Numbered from the stretch's first letter, positions 27,844-37,101 are shown. The stretch is 64,000 nucleotides of DNA from Methanospirillum stamsii (GCF_046244385.1 NZ_CP176366.1:3534001-3598000); one strand, 5' to 3'. Translations and numbers: made by a program. Notes: a model not told the origin generated them from the letters alone.

Positions 27844-28683
27844 TTATTCATGCCTCCCACAGGTACACTGGTGTTCCTGCCATGTTGACAGGGCTTCCTT
27901 CTCATGTTCCATGTAATACCGCTGCCTCTGCATCAGGTTATCAAAATCAACCTCATGTGCATCAAACTCCGGACCATCAACACAGGCAAACTTGGTCTTT
28001 CCTCCGACAACACACCGGCATGACCCACACATCCCGGTCCCGTCGACCATGATCGGGTTTAATGAAACGAATGTTTTGATTCCCTTATCACGGGTCGCAT
28101 TGGATGTGACTTTCATCATGATAGTCGGACCAATGATCCAGACCGCATTAACCTGTTCTTCGTCGATCTTTTTCTTTAAAAGATCTGCTGCAAATCCATG
28201 ATGACCCTTTGAACCGTCGTCGGTTGCAATAAGGAGTTCATCACAAATCTCTGCCATCTCATCCTCAAGAATTAGGAAGTTGGCATTTCGTGCACCAAGA
28301 ATACCAATAACCCGGTTTCCTGCTTCTTTGAGTGCCTTTGCAATCACTGGTGTGGAAGCAATTCCGACACCGCCACCGACAAGAACACAGGTTCCGTATT
28401 GTTTAATCTCACTGGGAGTCCCAAGTGGACCAGCAATATCACTGATTGAACCCCCTGCAGGAATTGCAGCAAGTGCATGCGTGGTTTTTCCAACGGCCAT
28501 AAAGATTATACGGACCAGATCTCCGGAAATACAAGAAATAGTAAGGGGGATACGTTCTCCCTTTTCATCAGTCCGGATGATAACAAACTGACCGGCTTTT
28601 GCATTACGGGTGACATGAGGGGCGTTCACCCATATTTCGTACACATTTTCAGATAATTTGAGAGATTTTTCGATTATATACAC
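27844..28683 (-). CDS. NfnA/SudB-type FAD/[2Fe-2S] subunit
   Basis: 279 aa. A ferredoxin-reductase-like FAD domain starts MYIIEKSLKLSENVYEIWV and carries IPLTIS. It is followed by an NAD-binding domain (LVGGGVGIASTPVIAKAL) and a [2Fe-2S] cluster loop near residues 220-235 (GMCGSCRCVVGG, with a further Cys in FACVDG). This is the small subunit of NfnAB or sulfide dehydrogenase, moving electrons between NAD(P)H and ferredoxin. Its TAA lies 1 nt upstream of the chosen start of the larger subunit, so both are co-expressed. Confidence 0.88.
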   Translation of the reverse strand: MYIIEKSLKLSENVYEIWVNAPHVTRNAKAGQFVIIRTDEKGERIPLTISCISGDLVRIIFMAVGKTTHALAAIPAGGSISDIAGPLGTPSEIKQYGTCVLVGGGVGIASTPVIAKALKEAGNRVIGILGARNANFLILEDEMAEICDELLIATDDGSKGHHGFAADLLKKKIDEEQVNAVWIIGPTIMMKVTSNATRDKGIKTFVSLNPIMVDGTGMCGSCRCVVGGKTKFACVDGPEFDAHEVDFDNLMQRQRYYMEHEKEALSTWQEHQCTCGRHE

Positions 28684-28723
28684 CAGATGTCACATCCGGA
28701 AAAATTATTCGCGCCCTTATTTA

Positions 28724-30361
28724 TTACCCTTCAAGCTTCTTTACTTTACGCACCCTCACTGCCACTCCACGTGAGGATCTAATCATCTCATCGGCACCCA
28801 TTACTGCCCTTCCGGTTGTCATGGCCTTATCTCCGATGACAAGAACTTCATCACCCGGCCGGATTACCGGGTCTGCGTCCATAACACCGGGTGCAAGAAT
28901 ATCTCCCTGGGGCACAAAATCGTCGATATACACCCGGTATCCGGTTTCAAGCAGGGACCACCCGTCAAAGGTTGGTCTCATGAGCCCATGAGATGGATCG
29001 GTTGAAAATAAGAGATTCCGGCCCCTTTTAACTACCTGTTCCGGATATGAACCTTTGACCTCAAGATTTGGAGCTTTAAGATCATATCCGAACTGGAACG
29101 AGATCATCCCCCGTACCAGGTGGGATTTTATCTTTCTCTCTCCGCTAAGTGCTTGGCTGAGCGCAGAAAGTGATTCATGATCGGTCGGCCGTTCACTCTG
29201 GCATGTGCACTCAAGTTCAAATCCGGCTTTATCAGCTGCATCCTGGGCAATTAACCGGGCATCTCCATCAAGATGCGCAATCACCCGCCTGTACGGATGG
29301 CGAGTGAAATACCGGACAAGGGTTTCTGTTATCTGGTACCGTTCTTCATGGTCCCAGTATCCGGTTACCGGCACATCGTAGGCTGCAGCAGGATATGCAA
29401 GTTCAACATCTCTCGGGACAAGTCCAAGAGGAGAGGTCATAATAAGTTCATGTGCTCTCCGGCCTATGGCCTGACTGAATTTCCGATGGGACTGAGAGAG
29501 GGAATATGGTTTTTTTGCCGAACATGGGATAAGGACCGCAACATCAGTAACCGGAGGAATGTACCGGTCTACGAGCCGGTCTGCAAACCTCTTTACCTCA
29601 ACTCGGTGAATACTGTCCCCGGACGTTGCATAAAACGGACCACTCCTTGATACCGGCGTATACTGTTCCATCCGTTCTGACCGTTCCAGGTGCCTCATAA
29701 TAGAGACAAATTCAGGTTTTGTACGGCACCGGCCGTCAAGATATTCCCGGAATGTCCCATCCCGGATTCTCCTGCTAATATGTGCAAGTTCCTGTTGTAA
29801 GGCTATCCGGTTATGTTCCAGAAGGTTTCCGGAGGAACATCCATTGCATGAACAAAGACCTTCTTCCATTACTTTTTCCGGATACCGCCCATCAGGAAGA
29901 CAGAAAATGCCCTGTGCAGTTGCCAGGTCCACGGCAATAAAATCAAAGAGATCAAATCCGGCATGAACCAGAATTGCCGCATTTTCCGGAAGGGCCGCTC
30001 CGGGAAGATACCAGCAGGTATCCGGAGGAATGGTACTTTTCAGGGTATCCAGAAACGAGCAAAGATCCCGTGGCCGGGTCAGAAGTGTGTGCCAGTTCGG
30101 GGTAATAACGGTGGTTCCGGATGGTACTTCATTATCAGCCCGGATATGAAGAGGCACCGGTTCTTCTCCATCCCGGACCAGGTACCGGTCAACAAATTCC
30201 TTGTCTTCTAATACCGGAATATTCGTTAAATCTCTTTTCGAGATGGCAGGGAAGAGATCTGTGGTCTGATATGCTGCTGGGAATATAAAGGTGTCTTCCC
30301 CGACTCCAAACCGCCCGTACCGTGCTGTTCCGTCACGACTTAAAATTTCAACTCCTTTCAT
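28724..30361 (-). CDS. arcS: archaeosine synthase
   Basis: 545 aa. ArcS converts preQ0 at position 15 of tRNA towards archaeosine, acting after TgtA. The N part is a degenerate TGT-like fold with a Cys cluster (CSCNGC). The diagnostic motif PCSAKKPYSLSQSH is near residue 280, followed by the ArcS core. The C terminus is a PUA RNA-binding domain (GDEVLVIGDKAMTTGRAVMG). It overlaps the 3' end of tgtA by 14 bp, consistent with one operon and one pathway. Confidence 0.93.
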   Translation of the reverse strand: MKGVEILSRDGTARYGRFGVGEDTFIFPAAYQTTDLFPAISKRDLTNIPVLEDKEFVDRYLVRDGEEPVPLHIRADNEVPSGTTVITPNWHTLLTRPRDLCSFLDTLKSTIPPDTCWYLPGAALPENAAILVHAGFDLFDFIAVDLATAQGIFCLPDGRYPEKVMEEGLCSCNGCSSGNLLEHNRIALQQELAHISRRIRDGTFREYLDGRCRTKPEFVSIMRHLERSERMEQYTPVSRSGPFYATSGDSIHRVEVKRFADRLVDRYIPPVTDVAVLIPCSAKKPYSLSQSHRKFSQAIGRRAHELIMTSPLGLVPRDVELAYPAAAYDVPVTGYWDHEERYQITETLVRYFTRHPYRRVIAHLDGDARLIAQDAADKAGFELECTCQSERPTDHESLSALSQALSGERKIKSHLVRGMISFQFGYDLKAPNLEVKGSYPEQVVKRGRNLLFSTDPSHGLMRPTFDGWSLLETGYRVYIDDFVPQGDILAPGVMDADPVIRPGDEVLVIGDKAMTTGRAVMGADEMIRSSRGVAVRVRKVKKLEG

Positions 30362-31817
30362 CCTCTACCTCCACTGTTGGTAAGATTTGACGTATCAGAT
30401 CCATCCATACCGGACGACACCGGATGGTAAACCGGGTGTCAGGATTTCCCTCCATCAGTTTTGCAATACCCATGCAGCCGGTCCGGACCATGGCCTCGTC
30501 AAAATCAGGGATCTCACTCTGTCCGATTGGAAATGTCTCGGTCAGTTCGGCAGGAAATGGACCAAACGGAGGTTTAAAGAAAAACACCGAGTCAAATCCT
30601 TCGGTCTGTTTCTTTTTGATATGCCTGCTAAAACTGATAAGGGCAGTATCTCCGGCAGAAAGTCTCCCGACCATCTGTTGATACCTGACAACTTCTGTTC
30701 TTTTGCAGCTCTCATCACCCCGGTAAAAGAACCGGCGTTTGGTCTCCCTATCCTTTGCCGTGAGTTCTTCATTGTATCCAAGAAGGGTCCGGTATCCACG
30801 AAGCAGGGCCGGATGACTGCGACACCGCTCATCGACCAGTTCCCAGAGCACCCCATCACGAATCGCCTGCCTGACACGGTTTATCTCCGCAAGTGTTACC
30901 CGGAGGTTGTGCATGGCAAGCAGCCGTTCCCGATCCGGAGATTCATTGAGTTCTTTTGCTGTATGGCCTTCACAGACCGGACAGGGACAAGGCAGATAAG
31001 TCATTTCATTGAGGTGATAACTGCCGTGAGTAGTCATGTACCGTCCGTCTTTTGCATAGAGTGCATATGCAGCGGAATCAAAGAGATCGCACCCCATCGC
31101 CACCGCAAGAGCGAACATCGAAGGATGTCCGGCCCCAAAGAGGTGAACACAGACTGAGGGTGAAAGCCCGCGTTTTGCTGCCATGACCACCTGAACCAGT
31201 TCAGCATACCGGTATGCTTCCATCAGGGGAACAACAGCACCTATAGGACAGAATTTGAACCCCTCTTCAGAAAGTTTTCGCCCGGTCTGTTCCCGGAGGT
31301 CAAGGTTCAGTCCGCCCTGGACCGGAGCGGCCAGAGTGTGATGCTCATGGTCAGCAAGTCCTTTTGCTTCCATGATCCGGTCCATGGTGATGGCGAGTTC
31401 CTGCTCTACCTGTTCACGTGGTGTATCCGGATGAGTCGGGATATCCAGCGGGACAATAATATCACTTTTTATCGCCTGCTGAAATGCAAGGGTCTGTGCA
31501 TTCGTTATCTCAACCTCGCCATAGACTGAAAGCTGAAATGATCCGGAATCGGTCATGATTACCCCGTCAAAATCAAGGGTTTTTGCAAGACCATCGGTGA
31601 GGGCACGCTCCCGGAACTCTTCAGACCGGGAGAAGATATACGCATTGGTGATTACTGCTTCTACTCCCATCTTCTGCATTTCCGCAGGAGTTATAAGGTT
31701 CAGATGGGGATTAATTACTGGAAGCAGGGTAGGGGTCTTTACCGTTTTTCCCTGTCCGGAGAGCTTCCCGATTCTTCCGGCGATGTCTTTTTCTAAAATT
31801 TCAAAAGATAGAGTCAT
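30348..31817 (-). CDS. tgtA: archaeal tRNA-guanine(15) transglycosylase
   Basis: 489 aa. It exchanges G15 of tRNA for preQ0. The catalytic Asp90 lies in MTDSGSFQLS, the nucleophile region in CDLFDSAAYALYAKDGRYMT, and the zinc-binding Cys in CPCPVCEGH (about residues 275-285). Archaeal lengths including a C-terminal extension agree. The ATG at 31817 has little upstream ribosome-site sequence, so translation may be leaderless. It is followed by arcS with a 14-bp overlap. Confidence 0.95.
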   Translation of the reverse strand: MTLSFEILEKDIAGRIGKLSGQGKTVKTPTLLPVINPHLNLITPAEMQKMGVEAVITNAYIFSRSEEFRERALTDGLAKTLDFDGVIMTDSGSFQLSVYGEVEITNAQTLAFQQAIKSDIIVPLDIPTHPDTPREQVEQELAITMDRIMEAKGLADHEHHTLAAPVQGGLNLDLREQTGRKLSEEGFKFCPIGAVVPLMEAYRYAELVQVVMAAKRGLSPSVCVHLFGAGHPSMFALAVAMGCDLFDSAAYALYAKDGRYMTTHGSYHLNEMTYLPCPCPVCEGHTAKELNESPDRERLLAMHNLRVTLAEINRVRQAIRDGVLWELVDERCRSHPALLRGYRTLLGYNEELTAKDRETKRRFFYRGDESCKRTEVVRYQQMVGRLSAGDTALISFSRHIKKKQTEGFDSVFFFKPPFGPFPAELTETFPIGQSEIPDFDEAMVRTGCMGIAKLMEGNPDTRFTIRCRPVWMDLIRQILPTVEVEDERS

Positions 31818-32156
31818 ATATGAGGTTTTCCTGATAGGATGGCTGGCATATTGTGTAATTCTCCAAATAATACAAAGGTATCAGAGTATTAATCGTTATT
31901 ACTGATCTGGCAGTTACATATTAATTGTGAGCTTCAATAGATTGGTCTTTCGTTGATGGGAGAAATTAATACAAATATTTTTTCCGTTTTCTATCGGAAA
32001 AAATTCATTTTTACATTTTAAATGTATGATTCGAAGCATGAAATATACCGTTATGATTAGAAAAGATGAGAAAACGATTTTTAAATTAAATAGAATAGGA
32101 AAAATTTGGTTTTACCAGGAAAAATATCCAAGTTTATATTATGAGAAGAGGATGAA
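31818..32156. other. intergenic region upstream of tgtA
   Basis: About 340 bp, AT-rich; it includes the tgtA promoter and the 3' end of the toxin-antitoxin unit. Nothing else recognised. Confidence 0.4.
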
Positions 32157-32357
32157 TCATCTATCTCTCTTTTTTTGGCGCTCAAGAAGGGACTTAAGAA
32201 CCATTTCGCGGTCGGTCGGCAACCATTGGTGTCGTTCTTTTGTATAATCGCCAGATCCGTGATCAAAACTTGAAATAAATCTGGCCATATCAATAGGACC
32301 AAGAGCCTTCGATAATGCTTCTATCCCTTCTCGTCGTATTTCACTAATAGTCTTCAT
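32157..32357 (-). CDS. small antitoxin-like partner of PIN toxin
   Basis: 66 aa. The sequence (SEIRREGIEALSKALGPIDMARFI, GDYTKERHQWL) resembles a small family that accompanies PIN-domain toxins. GGAGGTGA precedes the ATG. The start lies 14 bp inside the end of the PIN gene, so the two are co-translated. The gene order (toxin first, partner second) is the reverse of most VapBC pairs. The antitoxin role is inferred from context. Confidence 0.62.
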   Translation of the reverse strand: MKTISEIRREGIEALSKALGPIDMARFISSFDHGSGDYTKERHQWLPTDREMVLKSLLERQKKRDR

Positions 32358-32790
32358 AATTCACCTCCATGAACCAATTCACAGGATTGAAAACATTTAA
32401 TCCAGATTGCGGATTTTTATGCATTACATTTATTATATGATCATCAGTTGTCAAAAAAGTTGCATTGGCAATCCTGGCACATGCACAATGAAGAGCATCA
32501 AAAAGATGCATGCCTAATTGCTCAAAAACATTCGCTTGAGTGATAATATCTGAATCTATTGGAATATATTCTTTGATTAGTGCAATATAATTAGAAACTG
32601 CCGTTTTTCGCTCGTTTTCCAAAATGTAAGATATCTCTTCATCAATAACAACACTTCCAATTAATGTGTGTTTTCCATTCTTACATAAATCAAGAATAGC
32701 TAATACTACATCTGCTTCAAGGCTTACTCGCTCATGAGTTTTATTATCAAATGGTCTGCAATAACAACAGACATCTAAATATACTCTCAT
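32344..32790 (-). CDS. PIN-domain toxin-like nuclease
   Basis: 148 aa from the ATG at 32790, where the domain starts MRVYLDVCCYCRPFD. PIN acidic residues are visible: Asp6 in the first strand, Glu in RVSLEADVV, Asp in LFDALHCACA, and the terminal TTDDHI. These bind Mg for RNA cleavage. Frame extends upstream to 32865, but that part is hydrophilic and precedes the PIN fold, so the shorter start is preferred. Overlaps the small partner gene. Confidence 0.75.
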   Translation of the reverse strand: MRVYLDVCCYCRPFDNKTHERVSLEADVVLAILDLCKNGKHTLIGSVVIDEEISYILENERKTAVSNYIALIKEYIPIDSDIITQANVFEQLGMHLFDALHCACARIANATFLTTDDHIINVMHKNPQSGLNVFNPVNWFMEVNYEDY

Positions 32791-32865
32791 ATTAACACGT
32801 CTTCGAAAGAGGTGGCCCTTTTCTTTAATCTCATTGTTATCTATTCTATTCGCTAATAATCCCAC

Positions 32866-33364
32866 CTTTTTCGTTACTTGGTAGTGGAACCCTCACTCTC
32901 GTCATATACCTCTCTTCCTTCTTCCTCTCCTCCTCCAATCCTCCGCGAAAAATTCCAGGGATCATCCATACTTCTTGAGTACGGGTGCTGGCCTCTTATA
33001 CTGTCATGAGTACCGGATATCATCGCCCATTCTCGGGCTTGTATCGGGCGTTCCCTGCAATCCCTCCAATACCACTGATAATTGGTGCGGTAGTACTGAG
33101 CATCCTTCGATCAGACCTGACAATTACCATGACAATTCATATACAGGTAGTTAAAAAGGGAACCGGAACGATAGAATCCGGCCAGATAACTACAAGTCGA
33201 TTCTCCTCCTACATTTTTTTAAATATAGTTCTTATGGATAGAGATTATTCTATTACAAAGTAAATTTACCACAAAATTCAATGAAAGACAAGCATACCGG
33301 TTGAATTCCCTGAAAGACGACATTGACCATTTTACATATTACCAGTAAATTACCAAGCCACCGG
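32866..33364. other. 500-bp region without a recognised gene
   Basis: It contains a pyrimidine-rich strand stretch (about 32911-32940, CTCTTCCTTC-like). A frame at 32985-33263 gives no recognisable protein. Probably non-coding or decayed. Confidence 0.4.
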
Positions 33365-33636
33365 TTATTTTTTCCTGGGGACCAGTGTTCGGTTTATATT
33401 CCGGAAATATTTCCAATGCAAAACCAGATGAATGATTATCAATCCGGCGAAGATAAAACTGGAAAAATCATGCATGTGCACCCATTGGTCGCGAGAGATA
33501 TCCAAAAATGTCCGATATCCGCCCCTTCCTCCTCCGGATGGAAGGAAGAAGTACAGCACAATTCCAGAAATTAGTGACGGAATAAAAAAACCAGGGCAAA
33601 AAGATCGATTATTGCATTAATGGTAATGCGTTTCAT
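33365..33636 (-). pseudogene. DUF4405-like small membrane protein with frameshift
   Basis: From ATG 33636 (GAGGAG just upstream) the protein reads MKRITINAIIDLFALVF, then loses frame at a run of seven T (minus strand, about 33584-33590). One more T would restore FFIPSLISGIVLYFFLPSGG and continue to RNINRTLVPRKK at 33365. The restored 90-aa protein has two TM helices with His residues (MHDFSSFIF, IHLVLHW) as in DUF4405 haem-like membrane proteins. It is either a recent frameshift or a homopolymer sequencing error. Confidence 0.65.
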
Positions 33637-33724
33637 AACTCCTCTTTGTTTATTGCAGACAAAAAATTATCCTTCCGGAATAACCCACAATAACAAGAAT
33701 TTTTTGCCTGTTTATCAGGAATGC

Positions 33725-33988
33725 TTACTTTACAATCATAACCGGACAGGAGGCAGCCTGGATAATCTTCTGGCTTACACTTCCCATAAGAACGCCTTTT
33801 ATTGCTCCAAGACCCCGGGTGCCAAGGATAATAAGATCAGCTTGTTCTTTCTTTGCAATCTCCACGACTTCAGTTGATGGATCACCAATCGCGACTTTCA
33901 GATGATAATCTATCCCGGCCTGGGTTAATGCATCTATTGTTCTGGTCATTGCTTTCTTTGCGTCTTCCTCAAGAAGGTTATATACATT
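33725..33988 (-). pseudogene. N-terminally truncated universal stress protein
   Basis: The open frame to about 34006 (TTG only) encodes about 90 residues and lacks the first ~45-50 residues of a Usp domain, including the first strand and the adenine pocket. It keeps LLEEDAKKAM, QADLIILGTRGLGAIKGVLM and GSVSQKIIQAASCPVMIV, the C-terminal ATP loop. The break is at about 33988, where the sequence on the other strand becomes a SulP fragment. Inactive or at least incomplete. Confidence 0.72.
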
Positions 33989-33990
33989 AA

Positions 33991-34218
33991 TTATTCTTTG
34001 GAACAATGAACCATTTTATAGATCTCTTCAGATATGAAGACGGACCGAAAAAAATCGAGATAGATTTCTCAAACTCTCACATATGGGACCAGTCCGCAGT
34101 CATGGGAATCGCCAGGGTGATTGATCAGTTTCAGGCACAGGGAAGATCGGTTTTTGTAACCGGACTCAATGAAGAGAGTCAAACCACCCTTGACCGGGGA
34201 TTACATAAAAAAAAGTGA
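33991..34218 (+). pseudogene. STAS-domain fragment of a SulP anion transporter
   Basis: Reading from 33991 gives LFFGTMNHFIDLFRY, then IEIDFSNSHIWDQSAVMGIARV and GLNEESQTTLDRG. This is the C-terminal STAS domain of SulP-type permeases. All TM helices are missing; a stop codon lies at 33988-33990. An ATG at 34006 could allow a 70-residue piece. It abuts the truncated Usp gene, so both ends came from one rearrangement. Confidence 0.7.
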
Positions 34219-34287
34219 CAGGGTTCACCTAAAACCGCTCATTTTTTGATTATACCTTTTGGTGTAGCATGATGGAAAACCGATTTC

Positions 34288-34608
34288 TCACCGTTTTCTT
34301 CCCATCTTCACATCCTGGGTGATGACAAGTCCGTGTTCCACCAATTGTTCCACTTCGTCAACAATACTCAAAATCCGATCTTTTGTATCCACTACATCAA
34401 TGACAATCGGAAGGTCCATTGAAAAGTTCAGGACATCGACGGTATGGATGGTTTTTTCATGTCCATATCCAATCATCCCCCGAAATACCGTACATCCCGG
34501 AAATCCCCTCGCCTTAAACATCTCTACCAGATATTTATATGCAGGTTTTTTCCCGATTTTTGCTGATTCTGCAATGTATACCCGTAATAACATACCATCT
34601 GAAAACAT
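34288..34608 (-). CDS. DUF190 PII-like protein linked to CrcB
   Basis: 106 aa, whole DUF190 family length. Typical strand-helix pattern: LLRVYIAESAKIGKKPAYKYL, GFPGCTVFRGMIGYG, and LPIVIDVVDTKDRI. DUF190 proteins resemble PII trimers and often accompany fluoride channels. Its ATG shares one base with the stop of crcB (TAATG), so it is translated with the two channel genes and may sense or modulate them. Confidence 0.82.
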   Translation of the reverse strand: MFSDGMLLRVYIAESAKIGKKPAYKYLVEMFKARGFPGCTVFRGMIGYGHEKTIHTVDVLNFSMDLPIVIDVVDTKDRILSIVDEVEQLVEHGLVITQDVKMGRKR

Positions 34609-34970
34609 TATGCACCTCTAAATAGTAACAAAATGAGTAAATAACTAATAAAAACCCCTGCAAGACTTCCAATAAGATTTATTCCAATGTTGAGCATCAT
34701 TGTCCGAAATTCATGATCTTCAATCATCCGGAATGTCTCAAAGGAAAATGTTGAGAATGTGGTAAAACCACCGAACATTCCAACATCCAAAAGATAATAA
34801 ATATCGCCGGGTGAACGGGAGAAAAACACACATCCAAAGAGAAAACTACCAAGAATATTAACCATGGCGGTACCAAGAGGAATATTCCGGAAGGGTCTGA
34901 TTTTTGAGAGTTCAAACCGGAGCATGGAGCCTATTGCCCCACCAATTCCCACAAGAATTACATGTTCCAT
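34608..34970 (-). CDS. crcB: fluoride channel subunit CrcB/Fluc (second copy)
   Basis: 120 aa with four TM helices. Family motifs: GIGGAIGSMLRFELS at the N terminus, MVNILGSFLFG, and GGFTTFSTFSFE. Fluc channels are double-barrelled dimers that export fluoride. Overlaps the first crcB by 13 bp and DUF190 by one base. Confidence 0.92.
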   Translation of the reverse strand: MEHVILVGIGGAIGSMLRFELSKIRPFRNIPLGTAMVNILGSFLFGCVFFSRSPGDIYYLLDVGMFGGFTTFSTFSFETFRMIEDHEFRTMMLNIGINLIGSLAGVFISYLLILLLFRGA

Positions 34971-35332
34971 GATGCCACTCCCCGGAGGATAATGTCACGT
35001 CCCAGGTACACTCCAAGCAGACCACATATGATATTTGCTGTAATAAACATCAGGCCAAAAACAGGTCCGGCTTCAATACTCTGGGTTGCAAAGGCTGAAA
35101 AGGTAGTAAATGACCCGCACATCCCGGCTCCGAGAAGAAGTCGTGAATTCCGGCTAAACGACCCGAAATAAATTGACTCGTACATAAGAATGCCAATAGC
35201 GACACAACCTATGACGTTTACAATAAAAGTCCCAATGAGAGAAGGAATACATTCATTAACCTGATACCGGGCAATTGAACCGATACACCCGCCAATACCG
35301 ACAAGGATACTTTCAGACGGGGTGAATTTCAT
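34958..35332 (-). CDS. crcB: fluoride channel subunit CrcB/Fluc (first copy)
   Basis: 124 aa with four TM helices. Motifs: GIGGCIGSIARYQVN, FIVNVIGCVAIG, and GSFTTFSAFATQS. Two adjacent, divergent CrcB genes usually form an antiparallel heterodimer in which each subunit has one orientation. It is the first gene of a three-gene unit with the second crcB and DUF190. I looked for a crcB-type riboswitch upstream (35333-35450) and found no convincing match. Confidence 0.92.
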   Translation of the reverse strand: MKFTPSESILVGIGGCIGSIARYQVNECIPSLIGTFIVNVIGCVAIGILMYESIYFGSFSRNSRLLLGAGMCGSFTTFSAFATQSIEAGPVFGLMFITANIICGLLGVYLGRDIILRGVASWNM

Positions 35333-35589
35333 TTCATAATTCCTCTGATTTCATAGAACGATACAATCACTCACTATCTATCCACCATCTTCGGTGTTCA
35401 CGGTGAAAACCGGATTACCTTGGTTCCAATTATCACTTTTTTCAGGATGTGTTTTACCTTTTTGAAAGTACGAAATTATGAAGTTGTTCCATAAAATCAC
35501 TTAAAAAGCCAGGCCAATAAAATTGCTCATCCACTATTGAAAATACGTACGGATGACTCATTTTTTCAAAATATCAAACAATAAAAAAA
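35333..35589. other. intergenic region upstream of crcB pair
   Basis: About 260 bp. Should carry the crcB promoter on the minus strand. No gene seen. Confidence 0.4.
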
Positions 35590-36033
35590 CTATTTCTTTT
35601 TGTGAAATCTGAGTCCTTGATGACCATGTTTTCGAAGCACCTTCCTGACAGATATTACCCGGCATGTTGGTTCATAAATATGGTCATACATATGAGTGTG
35701 TTCAGATGAAGTGGTTAAAGAAACGGGTTTATCAGTCCGATTGTGATAGGTTTCGATAGCTTCCAGCGTCCTTCTGGCCTCCGCCCTTACATCGGGTTCT
35801 TTCTCAATCCGGATACGTTCACGGATATCAGGAATTGCATCTTTCCACTTCATCCATTTGAGATTTTTTAAAGCCACCAGACGATACCTTCGCATGGGGT
35901 GGTCCAGGTACCGGACCATGAGTTCTCCATACTTCTGCTCGGTACAGAACTTATCAGTACTTCCACATTTCGGACACCGATCTGTTGGGTTCGGGCTGGC
36001 GTGCCAACAATGGATACAAAAATATGTTACCAT
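35590..36033 (-). CDS. zinc-ribbon/HEAT-like small protein
   Basis: 147 aa. A zinc ribbon sits at the N terminus (CIHCWHASPNPTDRCPKCGS, Cys at about 6, 9, 20 and 23). Next comes a HEAT-like helical pair (RYRLVALKNLKWMKWKDAIP, EPDVRAEARRTLEAIE) and a basic C terminus (HGHQGLRFHKKK). Such combinations often bind nucleic acid or protein. Not a known functional family. Confidence 0.6.
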   Translation of the reverse strand: MVTYFCIHCWHASPNPTDRCPKCGSTDKFCTEQKYGELMVRYLDHPMRRYRLVALKNLKWMKWKDAIPDIRERIRIEKEPDVRAEARRTLEAIETYHNRTDKPVSLTTSSEHTHMYDHIYEPTCRVISVRKVLRKHGHQGLRFHKKK

Positions 36034-36120
36034 ATTTAGTCCTGAATCATCAATCGGCAGAATTATTCCGGGAAACAGATGTATTTCTGATTAGATAGTT
36101 CCCGGGATATTAAATACTAA

Positions 36121-36291
36121 TCAGTATGGTATTCTCACCTTGTCATCTTCCAAATCCCGATATTTCTCCCCGGTCTCGGTCCATTTACACCATGGACAAC
36201 AAGCCACACCAACATTCTTTGATCGGTTCAAACGATCATAGGGCCGTTCATACCCATATAAATCAGACCCGCAACAAGGACATTTTACCAT
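36121..36291 (-). CDS. 56-aa zinc-ribbon protein
   Basis: A short gene: ATG at 36291-36289, TGA at 36123-36121. The protein starts MVKCPCCGSDLYGYER and contains a second Cys pair in CCPWCKW, giving a classic double CxxC zinc ribbon, and an acidic middle (RDLEDDK). GAGTGA lies upstream at suitable distance. It is followed by the zinc-ribbon/HEAT gene in the same direction, with about 90 bp between. Function unknown. Confidence 0.6.
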   Translation of the reverse strand: MVKCPCCGSDLYGYERPYDRLNRSKNVGVACCPWCKWTETGEKYRDLEDDKVRIPY

Positions 36292-36325
36292 AATTAATCA
36301 CTCTGATACATTTTTCCTGTTCTTC

Positions 36326-36600
36326 TTAATAATTGAGGACATTTCTGGATTCAGAAAGCCGGTCAGTAATCTTCTCTGCAATCTCATTTCTGTAACGGAG
36401 AGTTGTATCCACCCCTCCTTTTGTAACATCAATAATCCTAATCATGACTGATTCAAATTCGCTGATGAACCTGAGTGTTCCACTCCGGTAATGGTTCCGA
36501 GTGACATGAGATATGGACCGCTGATACTCCGGGCTCCTTCGTAGATAATGTCACCACAAAGTGCAACAATCCCAAGAATAAAGACAATCCGGTATGCAGT
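36326..36600 (-). pseudogene. remnants including an MFS-transporter N-terminal fragment
   Basis: The minus-strand frame from about 36590 reads IVFILGIVALCGDIIYEGAR then SISGPYLMSLGT, the hallmark start of a major-facilitator subgroup, but is lost after about 40 residues. A different frame to 36326 reads SGTLRFISEFESVMIRIID and RYRNEIAEKITDRL without a known family. Neither is complete. This looks like decayed DNA. Confidence 0.4.
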
Positions 36601-37101
36601 CTATGACCTTGGATTATCCGGAGTCATTAAGGAGAATATTCAGGGATAGTATATGAGATTAATGGAATTTGGAACATTTGATTGTAGATTCATAACGGAT
36701 TGTTTCCAATTATGAGAGGCATCTCAAATGTGCTGCTGCCACCAAATATGGACCGGATTTATCTCTTCACTGGAAGAACACTATTGCCCTATCTTTTTTC
36801 AATCGATACTTTATATCCCTTTTATAATGAGACCTTTAAAACCCGTTATAAAAAGAAGATTTCGTGGAAATATTTCAAAATAACCCCCATATAGGCGTAT
36901 TTTTTCCTATGAATAACCTAATAGAAATAATCAGCGTATTTTCATAAAAAAAGAGCGTATCGAACTTATTTACGGAGTGAAATTTCGGTAAACCATCAAG
37001 CATAATTATATTAATTAATTTTTATGAGAATACATCAAACGGTTCTTATGAACCCAAAGACAACAAAATCTAATAAGATTACATAGCATCCACTAATAAC
37101 A
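36601..37101. other. intergenic region upstream of the arsenic island
   Basis: About 500 bp, AT-rich, especially 36950-37030. A frame at 36700-36894 gives no recognisable protein. It presumably includes the promoter of the DUF2703 gene. Confidence 0.4.

Noticed and set aside
30387..31157. 256-codon plus-strand frame within tgtA
   Set aside because: It is the antisense of tgtA, has no ribosome site and no family resemblance; tgtA is complete on the other strand.
35333..35450. Possible fluoride (crcB) riboswitch upstream of the crcB pair
   Set aside because: A GGTGTTCAC-like piece is visible but on the plus strand, opposite to the genes, and the conserved core and pseudoknot pattern are absent.
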